Positions 27,395-36,778 of a DNA stretch of 48,199 nucleotides are shown piece after piece; positions within the stretch are counted from its first letter, which is position 1, and each line of letters starts with the position of its first letter. A program made the translations under genes and the position numbers. The stretch is from Stentor roeselii (Eukaryota; Ciliophora; Heterotrichea; Heterotrichida; Stentoridae), in contig RSEH01000319.1 of the NCBI GenBank assembly GCA_006503475.1, forward strand, positions 1 through 48,199, read 5' to 3'. The notes beneath the pieces are model-generated. The model ran no database searches. It was not told the origin of the DNA and saw nothing but the letters and a program-made list of their open reading frames with translations.

Positions 27395-28750
27395 TTAAAA
27401 ATACACATTTTTACACGGTTCTAGATTGTAAATCACGTCTTTAAGTACTTCTTTTTTAGATTGCGAAAAAATCTCTAGTTCTTTATCTGTGTAGTCGAAA
27501 GGTATTCCATGATTTTTGGCAGCGAATTCAATCATTTCGTCATTTTCAGTTTTTTCAATAATCTCAAGGTCCATGAGATCTGATTGTTTTTCAGTCATTT
27601 CAAGAGCTTTCTGAATTTTTTTAATAGTCACAGGGATGAAAATTCCTTCCAAGATATTTTCACTGACCTGACCTCCAAGTTTCCCGAAATGCTCGACGAA
27701 GAAAGACTCTAAAACCGAATAAGGCCCATCAATAAAAACTCGAGAATGATACTTAAAAAAAACATTCAGCTCATTTAAACTCAGGTCCAAAACAGCTTCA
27801 ACAAACCTTTTCAACTGAGAAAAAAAAGGATCAGCACCTTGAAGAATTTCTTGAATTTCTTGAGAACCTTTCCAAAAAAGTAAATCTTTATTTTCCTCAA
27901 ATACAATTTGCTGCCATATGCGATTCATGACTTTAAAAAAAGATACCCTTGGACAACTTCTCTTATCATACCTGGCATCATAAAAATCATTGAAAATTTC
28001 GATAACAGGTCCAAAAATCGCATTAATTCTTCGAGTGGAATTCGAGTAACTTTCCCAACAATCCACATAAACCCTGACCGGTTCTTCACTTTCCTGTATC
28101 AAAAGACTGACACCTTTGCAGTACCCTTTAATATTCTTTTTGATATTCTTAAAAAACCGACATAAAAAGTTTTCATTACTTTCAGAGCAGTCAGTCGAGT
28201 TGCTTGCAATTGAAAGTCTTTCACATCTTTTCTTAATATTCCATCTAACAGCAACAATTTTCTCAACTGACGTAGAATGAAAAAAGTATTCTTGATGATC
28301 AAGCAGGTAACTCCTGATGCCGTCTGAAAGAAAACCGACTTCTTCATCATCAATGAACTGGTCTTCAGGGTTCGCTAGAAAGTCCTGCGCCAAGGTCGAC
28401 ATCGCGAAGATCTCTCTTCGAAAGGCTGGAAATACCAAGGGGGGGGACCTGAGTGATTCAATTAATTCTTCGTAAAGTAGGTGAAGTTCTGCTCGTGTAA
28501 ACAATGAGTCCGGCATGTTCTGCCACCCGTCCTTCAGGGCCAACCCCGCATAACATAATGATTTCCAGTCTGCGCTCGACGAAGTCTTGGAAGAATTCAA
28601 GCCAAGCCAAAGTCTGAGGTACTCACGTTTAAATAAGTCGTGGTTTGATGCGATTTTAAAAAAACGTCGGCTTGTTTGAAGTTGCTGAAAAAGGTCGAAG
28701 AGAGTCAGGTAACTCATTATCTCTGCTAGGATAGGAGAAGGTAGTTGCAT
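27395..28750 (-). CDS. F-box protein, substrate domain unrecognised
   Basis: The product has 451 residues. The N-terminus MQLPSPILAEIMSYLTLFDLFQQLQTSRRF matches an F-box in split form (LP..I...I..YL...DL......sr.f), the module that binds Skp1 in SCF ubiquitin ligases. The remaining 400 residues are mostly helical (YLLDHQEYFFHS, FFKNIKKNIKGYCKG, VEAVLDLSLNELNVFFKY) without WD40, LRR or kelch repeats. The region after the F-box could be a helical bundle of its own kind. Its ATG is followed upstream by an 18-T run and a long G/T-rich flank. Confidence 0.75.
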   Translation of the reverse strand: MQLPSPILAEIMSYLTLFDLFQQLQTSRRFFKIASNHDLFKREYLRLWLGLNSSKTSSSADWKSLCYAGLALKDGWQNMPDSLFTRAELHLLYEELIESLRSPPLVFPAFRREIFAMSTLAQDFLANPEDQFIDDEEVGFLSDGIRSYLLDHQEYFFHSTSVEKIVAVRWNIKKRCERLSIASNSTDCSESNENFLCRFFKNIKKNIKGYCKGVSLLIQESEEPVRVYVDCWESYSNSTRRINAIFGPVIEIFNDFYDARYDKRSCPRVSFFKVMNRIWQQIVFEENKDLLFWKGSQEIQEILQGADPFFSQLKRFVEAVLDLSLNELNVFFKYHSRVFIDGPYSVLESFFVEHFGKLGGQVSENILEGIFIPVTIKKIQKALEMTEKQSDLMDLEIIEKTENDEMIEFAAKNHGIPFDYTDKELEIFSQSKKEVLKDVIYNLEPCKNVYF

Positions 28751-29231
28751 TGTTTTCCTTTTATTATAAAGATGGGAGGATTTTTTTTTTTTTTTTTTCT
28801 GGTCTTATCTGAAATTGGGATTTGGGGGAAGAATGGAGGATTCTAGAGAATTTTTATGGAATTGCAAGGTTGGCATGGATGAGTTTTGAAGTGGTTTAGA
28901 AGGCTTTGGCAGGGTGGGGGGTTTTATTTTGAGATTTTTGGAGTGAAGGATTTGGGTGAGGGGTTTTAGGTTGATTAAGATGGTGTTGATAAGTTTTTAG
29001 TTATTTTTGAATTTTGATTTGAGAAAGATGGGGTAATTTTCAGTGTTTTTAAATAAAAGACAGAATTATAGTATCAGTAAAATTCCAGAATAGGTTATTT
29101 CAGTTTAAATAATAAATAATCTATGTAAAATTAATAAAGATCTTAGAATACTTATTACTCTAAGTCAACTCTCTAACTACAAGATGCACCATCCTAAAAT
29201 CTACTAAATTTCAAAAAAGAATAAAAAATTC
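28751..29231. other. 480-bp intergenic region with an 18-T run and G/T-rich plus strand
   Basis: No gene is seen. T18 spans 28781-28798. From 28800 to about 29040 the plus strand is G/T-rich with several G runs (GGGGGAAG, GGTGGGGGG, GGGTGAGGGG), so the F-box gene's sense strand is C/A-rich. From 29041 it becomes plain AT-rich toward the 3' end of the next minus-strand gene. Confidence 0.6.
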
Positions 29232-29912
29232 TTAATTTTGAAGTATTTCTTCATAAAAACTCAAATATTCTTCTCTCGTTTCAAAATCCAAAATGCCATC
29301 AATAACAAAGTTGGTAAAAAAAATACTCTCCCCTTCCAAGTAAAACAATTTCCCAATCTCCGCCCATTCCCTAAGTTTCCCCAAATCCCTGCTTCTCCAG
29401 AACTTAACATTCAAGTCAATTAAAATTTTATTAAGTACATTTCTCTCAAAAGCAATAAATTCTTTACACTTCTCAGAAACAACAGCAATTTTTTCAGGCG
29501 ACTTTAAAAACTCTTCAACAATAATCCCCTCCAAGTTAAACTCAACTCTAAACTCATCAAAAAACACTTTTCCAGTATTTCCATAAACAAGAAAAACTCG
29601 ATTAAGTCTGTTTTCAAGGTCTTCCCATTCATCACAAAGAGATTCATCAAGTGAGTGTTTTTTTAAAGGAACAGAAACAATGAAGGTCATAGGCCGAGAA
29701 GCTTGATGAACAGCTTTGCTTGGATTAATTTTCCAGAAAGGGACAAAACGATGATGAAGTTCGCTGTCGTCGATTTGTTTGGATTCAAAAGACCTGGAGA
29801 CCTGATGTTCGCCTTCGTCAATGCTTTCGCTATGACAAAGTGCCCATCGAGGTTCAGAGGAATAAGGAGCGATGATGTGAATGCTTTCATCTTCGATATA
29901 GCTACAGTCCAT
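29232..29912 (-). CDS. Unrecognised 226-residue protein
   Basis: This is a single frame with a polar N-terminus (MDCSYIEDESIHIIAPYSSE), a central beta-like stretch (RPMTFIVSVPLKKH, NRVFLVYGNTGKVFFDEF) and a helical C-terminus (FIAFERNVLNKILIDLNVKFW, EEYLSFYEEIL). I do not recognise a domain. It is divergent from the VPS9 gene with 55 bp between starts, so the two probably share a promoter region. Confidence 0.65.
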   Translation of the reverse strand: MDCSYIEDESIHIIAPYSSEPRWALCHSESIDEGEHQVSRSFESKQIDDSELHHRFVPFWKINPSKAVHQASRPMTFIVSVPLKKHSLDESLCDEWEDLENRLNRVFLVYGNTGKVFFDEFRVEFNLEGIIVEEFLKSPEKIAVVSEKCKEFIAFERNVLNKILIDLNVKFWRSRDLGKLREWAEIGKLFYLEGESIFFTNFVIDGILDFETREEYLSFYEEILQN

Positions 29913-29967
29913 AGAAGGGTTTATTAGAATTCAACAATTTTAGATAATTTTGATGATAATTTAAATA

Positions 29968-31119
29968 ATGGACCAACATCTGGCAACTGAGACTGTTTTG
30001 ACGATACAGTCAGAAGCGACTCCTCTTCGCAGTCTAAAAACGTTGGTTTCAGAAGAGATCTTCCCTGTTTATCGCGACTTTATCCCTCTTTCCTGCCCAA
30101 CAGAAAGAATTTTAGAAGGTTTTCACCAGGTGTGCAAGACAAACGGGTTTAAAGTGACTTATGAGTCTTCTCATCGACTAGTCGCGATGCACTCGCCGAG
30201 GTTTTCAATAAAAAAGTACTTTTCTTGCATTATAGGAGAAAAACAAGAAGGAGTCACACAAGTGGAACTTCAAATAAAAATCATGGCTTTTCCTAACCAG
30301 AAGCTGATCAGTGCCCAAGGACTTCAAGGCTGCAAAATGAAACAAGCCTTGCTGATTAACTCGTTTAAGGCAGAACTTTCGAAGGTTCTGATAAACCGCG
30401 ACTTGTATTATCATGACCAGCCTAGTCTTCAAAGGGTCTCTTCTGAAGTTTCGAACTTTTTGATGACGAGGACTGGGCAGGACTTACTTACTTCTCTGCA
30501 AAATTCACTTAAAGAAAAATATGAACTCAGACAGATTAAAGTCCTTGTTGCTCAAGTTATCAGAAGTTCTTTTAATCATTATCCTACATCAGTCAAATCA
30601 ATTTATTTAAAAAGCCTTGAAAAAGTCGTTTTTTCTAAGTTTTCAGAAGAAACTCGAAGATTTTACTCAGAAAAAATGAGAGAAACTCAGGAAAAGTTTG
30701 AAGAAAAAATCAGGAAATTTCAGGAAATGCAAAATTTTTACCTTTTTGAAAGACTTTTGTTTAAGGAAAAGTTTAAACTTGCTGATGACCCTGCTCCTTA
30801 TGCGAAGCCGATAAATATGTTGAGAGAGTTGAAGAAAAAGATTATTCCTTTGGAAAAGTTGAACCTTTTGTATGAAATTCATGTTGCGCTTAGGACGACT
30901 GTTTTAGAGTACTCGAAGGGGAAAGAGGAACTTGAGGCTATGGACGATATTCTTCCGGTTTACATCTTTATTATTATAAAGGCTGCTGAAGGGAATCTGC
31001 CTGTGGACATCGCACTTTTGCAGGACTACATCAGGGTTTCGCAGGATATGGAAAGTGAGGAAAGACTTGTGGTTAATTATTATGTTGCTGTTCAATATGT
31101 GTTAAATGAGTGCTTTTGA
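29968..31119 (+). CDS. VPS9-domain Rab5-family GEF
   Basis: The product has 383 residues. The C-terminal 110 or so match a VPS9 domain: KPINMLRELKKKIIPLEKL, then DDILPVYIFIIIKAAEGNLPVD with the conserved DD.LP, then LQDYIRVSQ and VVNYYVAVQYVLN. This domain loads GTP on Rab5/Rab21/Rab22-like GTPases at endosomes. A helical bundle precedes it (RRFYSEKMRETQEKFEEKIRK). The N-terminal 140 residues (SPRFSIKKYFSC, VTQVELQIKIMAF) are beta-like and unassigned. The start is ATG after a pure AT stretch (ATTTAAATAATG). Confidence 0.88.
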   Translation: MDQHLATETVLTIQSEATPLRSLKTLVSEEIFPVYRDFIPLSCPTERILEGFHQVCKTNGFKVTYESSHRLVAMHSPRFSIKKYFSCIIGEKQEGVTQVELQIKIMAFPNQKLISAQGLQGCKMKQALLINSFKAELSKVLINRDLYYHDQPSLQRVSSEVSNFLMTRTGQDLLTSLQNSLKEKYELRQIKVLVAQVIRSSFNHYPTSVKSIYLKSLEKVVFSKFSEETRRFYSEKMRETQEKFEEKIRKFQEMQNFYLFERLLFKEKFKLADDPAPYAKPINMLRELKKKIIPLEKLNLLYEIHVALRTTVLEYSKGKEELEAMDDILPVYIFIIIKAAEGNLPVDIALLQDYIRVSQDMESEERLVVNYYVAVQYVLNECF

Positions 31120-31272
31120 GGTATTATCAATTTTGGTTTAAGAGGATAAGGTTAGTTATTTAATTGCTTTTTCTAGATCAATTAAACAATTATTTCAAAT
31201 CAAGATGAGAAGTTGTCAATGTTACAGGTTATTAACCTCTTGTTTTATCAAAACCCAAATTATTCCTACCTA

Positions 31273-33276
31273 TTACTTCTTCGCACTCCAGAAGGTGTCT
31301 CTATTGATGATCCCTTCAAGTTTTCCATGATTCGTTATGTAAATCTGAGAAAGGCCAAGCAACAAGAATAAAAAGTGAACTTTGGCTAAAGAAGTATTGA
31401 CAGGCACAAAAGTGGGAGATTTGCTTACATGCAGAACTGGGGATCTGAAGTCAACTTTGCTATTTAAAAAGTCTTCGACTTCTTTTAAGACTTCACTAGG
31501 CGCCTCAGCAACAAAATCAGGGCTATCAATGACCTTCGAAATAATCCCCCTAGCTTCCTGAGAGTACTTTAAATAATCAACCATATAACAAGCCTTCAAA
31601 TACCCAAGCACATCAACAGCAGAGACATCAGCTATCAACTTCCTATCAACATTAACAATAGGAAACCTAACAAAGCTCTTATCCACTCTTCTAGCCTCTT
31701 GCAAATCCGCTAAATTCGAGTCTTCACTAATAAAAACAAAAGACTTTTCAGCTATTTCAATTGCTTTGTACTCATAAAACTTTGCTGGTTTAAAAGCAGG
31801 CAAAAACGGAATTTGTCTCATGACGATGATTGTATCAAAAATACTTGGAGTCAACCAAGAGCCGATCGCGTAAGCGATCACTGTCGACGTGAACATCGGG
31901 ACTATATAATGAATTTGCCCAGTCAACTCGAAGACTATCAAAGCGCCTGATAAAGTATGACTCACTGATGCGATTGTTGCTGCTGCTCCAACTGCCGCGT
32001 AGACTCCTGGATTGACTGAACCTCCTAAGAACTCTGATATCATTCCTACGAATCTTCCAACGACTGAACCGGCTACGAAATTGGGAGTGAAAACTCCTGA
32101 AGGGATCTGGCAACTCACACTTATGGCTGTCAGGATTGGTTTTATTATCACGTAGATTATTGAGGTTAGAAGTTGGGCTGGAGATGTCCATTCGGTTGGA
32201 AGGTCTCCGGTTGATATCATTTGGTTGAAAATTCCTTTGTCACTGTAGTGTAAGAATGGAACCCAGTAAGAACAGCTGGCGACGATGCAGGTAATGAAAG
32301 TTACATACCTGAATCTTGGGTGTAACCAAGGCACGACCCTCCTCGCCCTCCATCCAATAAAAGTCCTCGCCAACACAACAAAATAAACTCCAACAAATCC
32401 CGAAATCAACCCCAACAAAACAAAAAAATGAAAATCATCAGTAACATAAAGTTGAGGAAAATCCGTGCGATTAATCCCTTCAGCCAAGTTCAAATAATGC
32501 AATATCCCAAAAGTGACAGTAGCAGTGATTCCACAAAAAGCCCCTCTCCAAAGTCCACTAACATGAAAATGAGTACAAGAAATTTCAATACTAAAAATAA
32601 CTCCTCCAATAGGAGTTCCAAAAGTAGCAGAAACTCCAGCAGCAATAGAAGCCTGATAAATCTGATTTCTCATCGTAGAAGAATCTTTCAATTTATTCAA
32701 AAACTTCAAACTTTCCATAACCCTATCGGCACAAATAGCAGCAACATGTACATAAGGCCCTTCTCTTCCAATACTAAGTCCTGCTCCACTAGCGGCAGTT
32801 AATCCAAGCCATTTAGAAAACAAGGCCTTCCAGCTGAGAAACCTTGGCATATCATATCCAGTCATTATTGCCTTCATTTCAGGGATTCCAGAGCCGTCAG
32901 CTTCAGGACAGATAAAGTACCCTCCAGAAGCCGCGATGCATGAAAAGACGACGGCGGTTAACACCCAGACAAGCCACCCAAGCCAAAGGTCGTCGACGAC
33001 GCCGACGAGCATCTTCCGGCCCATTGAAATTCGTTGAGCTGCCACGTCGACTGTGTAGGCCACGATGGAGGTGAAGGCGGCAGTGATGAACAAACCGATC
33101 CAAAGAGTGAGATGAAGACAACGGAATTTAGAGGTTACTTTGTTCACAGGACCTTCGTGATCATGCGAAATCAGGAAGGTACTTGTTGTTACTTCGTCCA
33201 TGTTCGTCATGAAATCAGTCAAGAGGATGTTTGAACGAGGCTTTATGTGCTGTACTTGGATCTTGTTGTCTGACAT
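31273..33276 (-). CDS. ClC-family chloride channel/transporter with CBS domains
   Basis: The product has 667 residues. Family signatures in order: GSGIPEMKA (serine at the anion site, favouring chloride over nitrate), GREGPYVHVAA with the gating glutamate, TFGTPIGGVIFSIE, PSGVFTPNFVAGSVVGR and GVYAAVGAAATIASVSHTLSG in two overlapping parts. About ten to twelve membrane helices span roughly 55-490. Two CBS segments follow (SNLADLQEARRVDKSF with VNVDRKLIADVSAVDVLGYL, and VNTSLAKVHFLFLLLG with LEGIINRD), the cytosolic nucleotide-binding regulator. It could sit in the plasma membrane or in endosomes; I cannot tell channel from exchanger with certainty. The upstream plus strand is G/T-rich. Confidence 0.96.
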   Translation of the reverse strand: MSDNKIQVQHIKPRSNILLTDFMTNMDEVTTSTFLISHDHEGPVNKVTSKFRCLHLTLWIGLFITAAFTSIVAYTVDVAAQRISMGRKMLVGVVDDLWLGWLVWVLTAVVFSCIAASGGYFICPEADGSGIPEMKAIMTGYDMPRFLSWKALFSKWLGLTAASGAGLSIGREGPYVHVAAICADRVMESLKFLNKLKDSSTMRNQIYQASIAAGVSATFGTPIGGVIFSIEISCTHFHVSGLWRGAFCGITATVTFGILHYLNLAEGINRTDFPQLYVTDDFHFFVLLGLISGFVGVYFVVLARTFIGWRARRVVPWLHPRFRYVTFITCIVASCSYWVPFLHYSDKGIFNQMISTGDLPTEWTSPAQLLTSIIYVIIKPILTAISVSCQIPSGVFTPNFVAGSVVGRFVGMISEFLGGSVNPGVYAAVGAAATIASVSHTLSGALIVFELTGQIHYIVPMFTSTVIAYAIGSWLTPSIFDTIIVMRQIPFLPAFKPAKFYEYKAIEIAEKSFVFISEDSNLADLQEARRVDKSFVRFPIVNVDRKLIADVSAVDVLGYLKACYMVDYLKYSQEARGIISKVIDSPDFVAEAPSEVLKEVEDFLNSKVDFRSPVLHVSKSPTFVPVNTSLAKVHFLFLLLGLSQIYITNHGKLEGIINRDTFWSAKK

Positions 33277-33406
33277 TGGTTTTATTTGTGGATGTTAGTA
33301 TTTTGGATTGAAGAGGATATAAAGGGATTGTTTTTTGATGATTTTTTTTTATTGTTTTTGTGATGGATTTGGCTGGATGTGAAGGGATTTCGGATTTTCA
33401 GTTTAA

Positions 33407-34471
33407 TTAACGACGGCTTTCGTTGCGTACTCGAATTTCTTCTAATTTTTGGGAGTATTTCAAGTAGTTAGCGTGGAAGAGACCTTGTAACTTTTGTTTG
33501 CGTTCTTTTTCGATGTTTTCTTTTTTGTCTATGTATGGGAACCTGTTATAGAGATATTTGTCCGCCCACATCCTGGTGCCGAATAATGAGTCTAAAATTG
33601 CATGTTTTTCAACAAGGATTTCATCACTATCATCTTTTCGAGGAATGACTTTGTTAATACCTTCAAATAAAATTTTTTCTTTCCATCTTTTCTTCACAGC
33701 GTAAAAGGTTGGAGCACTGAGAACGACTAACAAGTCATTTTCAACTGCCATCTTCTGCAACAAAGCAATAACGAATTGGTCTTTCGGTTTCTGAAAGATT
33801 TCAGGAAAGTTTATACATAAAATTTCACTCGAGGTTAAATTTATTTGATTTTCTTTATTATCTGCCTCTAAACATTGACTTTCAACAATTTGATGAATTT
33901 CCTTTAACTCACTTAGACTTAAAGTATTAGCAACATTGATGGCAAGTAGAGAATCAGGCATATCAATAAGAGAAGTCAATTCATTTTTAAGTACAGAGTA
34001 AATAAGACTAGTTGTTACAAAAGGAAAGTTAACATGATTTTGACAAAGAATATTCGAGTAAATATTTTCAATGAATTCATTTGTTTCTTTAGGACTTTGT
34101 TTTAAATAAGTGGCAATATCTAGATTCGCGCGAATTTCCATCATGTTTTGAATGATGGGGTCTTCGAACTCGAAATGCTCTTTAGGAGTGAGTTTTTCAG
34201 GGCTTAAGTCAATAGAAGTTCGAATAAAGTGTCGAAGACGGTTCATGACTTTAGAAGGGTCATGCTGTAGACAGACCATACTGTGGTATTTATCTGATGA
34301 GGCCAGGATAAAAGGGTCGACATTCTGAGAGTCGAACTGCTGAACATAAGACGGAGAAGACAAAATCGTCAAATCTTTAAAATCTTGTTTGAGTTTAAAC
34401 TTTTCGACTTTAACTTGCAAGTAAGCCTTTTCCATGAATTTCAAGCACAACTCTTTCGTCCAAGGCTCCAT
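33407..34471 (-). CDS. Unrecognised 354-residue helical protein
   Basis: The protein is mostly helical, with no signal peptide or membrane segment. The C-terminal 80 residues are rich in charged and aromatic residues (FGTRMWADKYLYNRFPYI, then ERKQKLQGLFHANYLKY). The middle has leucine-rich helices (LSLSELKEIHQIVESQCLEA, FVIALLQKMAVENDLLVVL). No family comes to mind. It lies 30 bp from the BAH-PHD gene on the same strand, and its ATG follows ATATAA (TTCATATAAATGG). Confidence 0.65.
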   Translation of the reverse strand: MEPWTKELCLKFMEKAYLQVKVEKFKLKQDFKDLTILSSPSYVQQFDSQNVDPFILASSDKYHSMVCLQHDPSKVMNRLRHFIRTSIDLSPEKLTPKEHFEFEDPIIQNMMEIRANLDIATYLKQSPKETNEFIENIYSNILCQNHVNFPFVTTSLIYSVLKNELTSLIDMPDSLLAINVANTLSLSELKEIHQIVESQCLEADNKENQINLTSSEILCINFPEIFQKPKDQFVIALLQKMAVENDLLVVLSAPTFYAVKKRWKEKILFEGINKVIPRKDDSDEILVEKHAILDSLFGTRMWADKYLYNRFPYIDKKENIEKERKQKLQGLFHANYLKYSQKLEEIRVRNESRR

Positions 34472-34501
34472 TTATATGAATAATTTACAGTCAATTAAAA
34501 A

Positions 34502-35077
34502 TTAATCCTTCGAACATCTCTTGCAAATCCAAGGTTCATTTTCATTCACGACATACCCAACACATTCCGGATGATAGAGATCTTGGCAGAAGTCACAAGT
34601 AAGATAAATAGAATCCGGATTTACAATCGAATTACAGTTACAAGTTCTTTTCCATTCTTCAAACCCGGGTCTAATAATTTTTTCTTTATGAAAGTACTTC
34701 GCACGAGTAAAAAAAACATCATCATCAACTTCTTCTAAAGCATGATACTCTTCGAAATTTATGACTTTTGCCTTTCCATATAAACAAACAACCCAAATAT
34801 CTTGCTCGTGGTCTGAATCGAAAAGTTCATATTGTGATAAAAAATCGTAAACTTCTCCGAAAACGTCACTGGCCTTGTAAAACCAACGAATCCTTGCGTA
34901 AGGGTCAGGCTTTTCTTTGTCTTTCCAGATACGAACCAGGGTGCCATAGCAGGTGTCGTCTAAGTACTCGCGGATCATCACAACGTCGCCGATGTTGTAA
35001 GTTTCTTCGTTGAAACGAAGACTTTTGAAATCGACTATTGAACTCACTGAGGACTTTTTCGCGAATGATGTCTTCAT
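34502..35077 (-). CDS. BAH-PHD chromatin reader protein
   Basis: The product has 191 residues from MKTSFAKKSSVSSIV. The frame is open 15 codons further up, but that would overlap the divergent ANP32-like gene, so 35077 is chosen. A BAH domain covers about 20-130 (YNIGDVVMIREY, CYGTLVRIWKDK, ARIRWFYKASDVF, HEQDIWVVCLYGKAKV). A C-terminal PHD finger at about 145-190 shows CNC, CDFC, YHPEC and CKRC zinc ligands in C4HC3 order. This is the layout of plant SHL/EBS-type readers of methylated H3. It is probably nuclear, binding H3K4me or H3K27me. Confidence 0.92.
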   Translation of the reverse strand: MKTSFAKKSSVSSIVDFKSLRFNEETYNIGDVVMIREYLDDTCYGTLVRIWKDKEKPDPYARIRWFYKASDVFGEVYDFLSQYELFDSDHEQDIWVVCLYGKAKVINFEEYHALEEVDDDVFFTRAKYFHKEKIIRPGFEEWKRTCNCNSIVNPDSIYLTCDFCQDLYHPECVGYVVNENEPWICKRCSKD

Positions 35078-35098
35078 GGGGGGTATTTGAATGTATAA

Positions 35099-35686
35099 AT
35101 GGAAGAAATCGTCAATGAACAAATAGGCGATGATGATGTTTTGGATGTCATGGAATTGGTTTTAGATGAGTGGAAAACTGAAAGTATTAAGGATGCTGAT
35201 AAGGGGTTTTTGGAGAAGTTTAAAGCGCTTGACTCGCTTTCGCTTGCTGGATGTGGAATTAAGTCTCTGGTAAACTTTCCGAATCTTCCGGATTTGGTTA
35301 AACTTGACTTGAGTGGCAATTCAATCAAGGATGGTCTGAGTCATTTGAAGCACTTAACTAGTCTGATGCAGATAAACCTGATCGGCAACCCATTAGAAGA
35401 TTTAAATGAATTCGAGTGTTTTCGAGATTTCACGCAGCTGGTTTACTTAGAAATTGATAAATGTCCAATAGCATCCGAAGCAAATGTGAAGGAAAAATTG
35501 TTCAAGATGATTCAAAGCCTAAAGATCATTGATGGATTTGATGAAAATGGAAAATCAATAATAGTTGAAAACAGTGACGATTCTGATGAAGATGAACTTT
35601 CTGATGAGGATTCAGATTATGATAGTGAGTCTGATAAACCTGTTAAAGGTACCAAAGGAAATGATAGAAAAGGGAAAAAAAAATAA
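35099..35686 (+). CDS. ANP32-like acidic leucine-rich nuclear protein
   Basis: The product has 195 residues. LRRs cover about 43-135 (FKALDSLSLAGCGIKSL, LPDLVKLDLSGNSIKDG, LTSLMQINLIGNPLEDL) followed by the LRR cap (YREV-like segment around NVKEKLFKMIQSLKIIDGFDE, cut here into parts). Then an acidic tail (SDDSDEDELSDEDSDYDSE) and a basic end (GNDRKGKKK). LRR plus acidic tail is the ANP32 pattern: histone-binding, phosphatase-regulating nuclear proteins. It is divergent from the BAH-PHD gene, the two ATGs 21 bp apart, which suggests a shared bidirectional promoter for two chromatin proteins. Confidence 0.86.
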   Translation: MEEIVNEQIGDDDVLDVMELVLDEWKTESIKDADKGFLEKFKALDSLSLAGCGIKSLVNFPNLPDLVKLDLSGNSIKDGLSHLKHLTSLMQINLIGNPLEDLNEFECFRDFTQLVYLEIDKCPIASEANVKEKLFKMIQSLKIIDGFDENGKSIIVENSDDSDEDELSDEDSDYDSESDKPVKGTKGNDRKGKKK

Positions 35687-35816
35687 CTTAGTAGAAATAA
35701 TCTTTACTTATATGAGTTCTCTTAGAAATAATTTCAACTGATTAGATAATACTTCTTAAAGTGCACCCATCCCTCTAAACAAATCAAAAAACCCCCTCAA
35801 AAATTCATAATTTAAA

Positions 35817-36431
35817 ATGTCATCTTTATCAGGCTGGAGCAACCTAGAAAGTTTTTTAACCTGCACAACTCCTCTAGTTCCGCTGCAATGTCCATTTTCG
35901 AAGTTAATTTCCGCATTCAAGCTTCCCTGTACATTTGGAGTGGAAGTTCGGATGACAGAAGAAGAAATAGTTTACTTCCAGCCGACATTAAGTGCATTAG
36001 TCCTTCCAGATTTTTCTTATTTCGAGTGTCGGCCGCCTCATTGTCGTGATTCTCTTCACAAGCTGTTATGCGAGATGTGTCCTGAGTCAGAAATCGACGA
36101 AAAGTCTTGGATGGCGCTTTTATGGATCCCAATCAATAAACTCCCTCCAGGAAGAGCCTATGGTTCAGTCTTAGTTTATTATCGACTCATGGCAGACTCA
36201 CAAGGATATCTTCCTGTCATTGGAATGGTTTCTTTTAAGATTCCTGGAAAATGGGTCAATGTTTACGATGTGAATGGAAATCTTGACTATCAGACTACTG
36301 AACATTGGGACCAGCTTAGGATTAAACTGGTTAAACAAGCGCATGAGTTCCAGAATGGACTGGACTGTTTGCATCATGACTTTAACTTTATTGTCTGTAG
36401 AGATAAAAGTAACTTAATTAGATCATTATAA
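35817..36431 (+). CDS. DUF789 family protein
   Basis: The product has 204 residues. Matches recalled from DUF789 (PF05623): NLESFLTCTTPLVPLQ at the front, VYFQPTLSALVLPD, FECRPPHCRDSLHKLL, and the most telling SWMALLWIPINKLPPG followed by YGSVLVYYRL (family: SWiSVAWYPIYRIP..LRDL..cFLTYHsL). The function of the family is unknown; it is best known in plants. A C/A-rich, G-poor flank and TTTAAAATG precede the start. Confidence 0.7.
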   Translation: MSSLSGWSNLESFLTCTTPLVPLQCPFSKLISAFKLPCTFGVEVRMTEEEIVYFQPTLSALVLPDFSYFECRPPHCRDSLHKLLCEMCPESEIDEKSWMALLWIPINKLPPGRAYGSVLVYYRLMADSQGYLPVIGMVSFKIPGKWVNVYDVNGNLDYQTTEHWDQLRIKLVKQAHEFQNGLDCLHHDFNFIVCRDKSNLIRSL

Positions 36432-36682
36432 ATGGAGGTCTTGATACACTAGATGCCTTGGCTGATTAGTTACTAATGACCTGAGATTTTGAAGAATTTG
36501 ATCAGATGATTAAGTCACTTCTGAAAAGGCTCTTCGGATATAAAGATTTATGAAAATTTTGATAGTTTCAGTATTTTTCATTAATTTGTTGGGGTTAATG
36601 AAAAGTACTTGAACTTGGTGTTTAAGAAATTTATTTTCTGCTGTCGGGTTTATTATTCAGTGATTCCAGGTAAATATCACAA

Positions 36683-36726
36683 GGTTGTTTGGCCGAGTGG
36701 TCTAAGGCGGTAGCTTCAGGCGCTAT

Positions 36727-36757
<31 letters not shown>

Positions 36758-36762
36758 AGCCA
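36683..36762 (+). tRNA. tRNA-Leu, anticodon CAG
   Basis: This is an 80-nt cloverleaf without intron. Acceptor stem GGTTGTT (36683-36689) pairs with AGCAGCC (36755-36761), discriminator A at 36762. The D-arm contains the A-box TGGCCGAGTGG. The anticodon stem GTAGC/GCTAT encloses TTCAGGC with anticodon CAG. A long variable arm (TTCCGAAAGGGC region) marks class II, and the T-arm is GTGGGTTCAAATCCCAC. It reads leucine CUG codons with the standard meaning. A T5 run follows directly. Confidence 0.96.
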
Positions 36763-36767
36763 TTTTT
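36763..36767 (+). terminator. RNA polymerase III terminator of tRNA-Leu
   Basis: Five Ts directly follow the discriminator base of the tRNA, the usual Pol III stop. It lies 11 bp from the stop codon of the converging Brix-domain gene. Confidence 0.8.
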
Positions 36768-36778
36768 CTTCTAAACAA

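Noticed and set aside
32428-32802. Plus-strand Ser/Asn-rich ORF
   Set aside because: It is antisense to the ClC coding region and its composition follows from the opposite strand.
34126-34137. Second E2F-like motif TTCGCGCGAA
   Set aside because: It lies well inside a coding region of an unrecognised gene, so it is probably chance codon use.
36432-36682. C/D-box snoRNA between DUF789 and tRNA-Leu
   Set aside because: AGATGAT and CTGA occur, but spacing and terminal stem are not convincing; I see nothing firm in this spacer.
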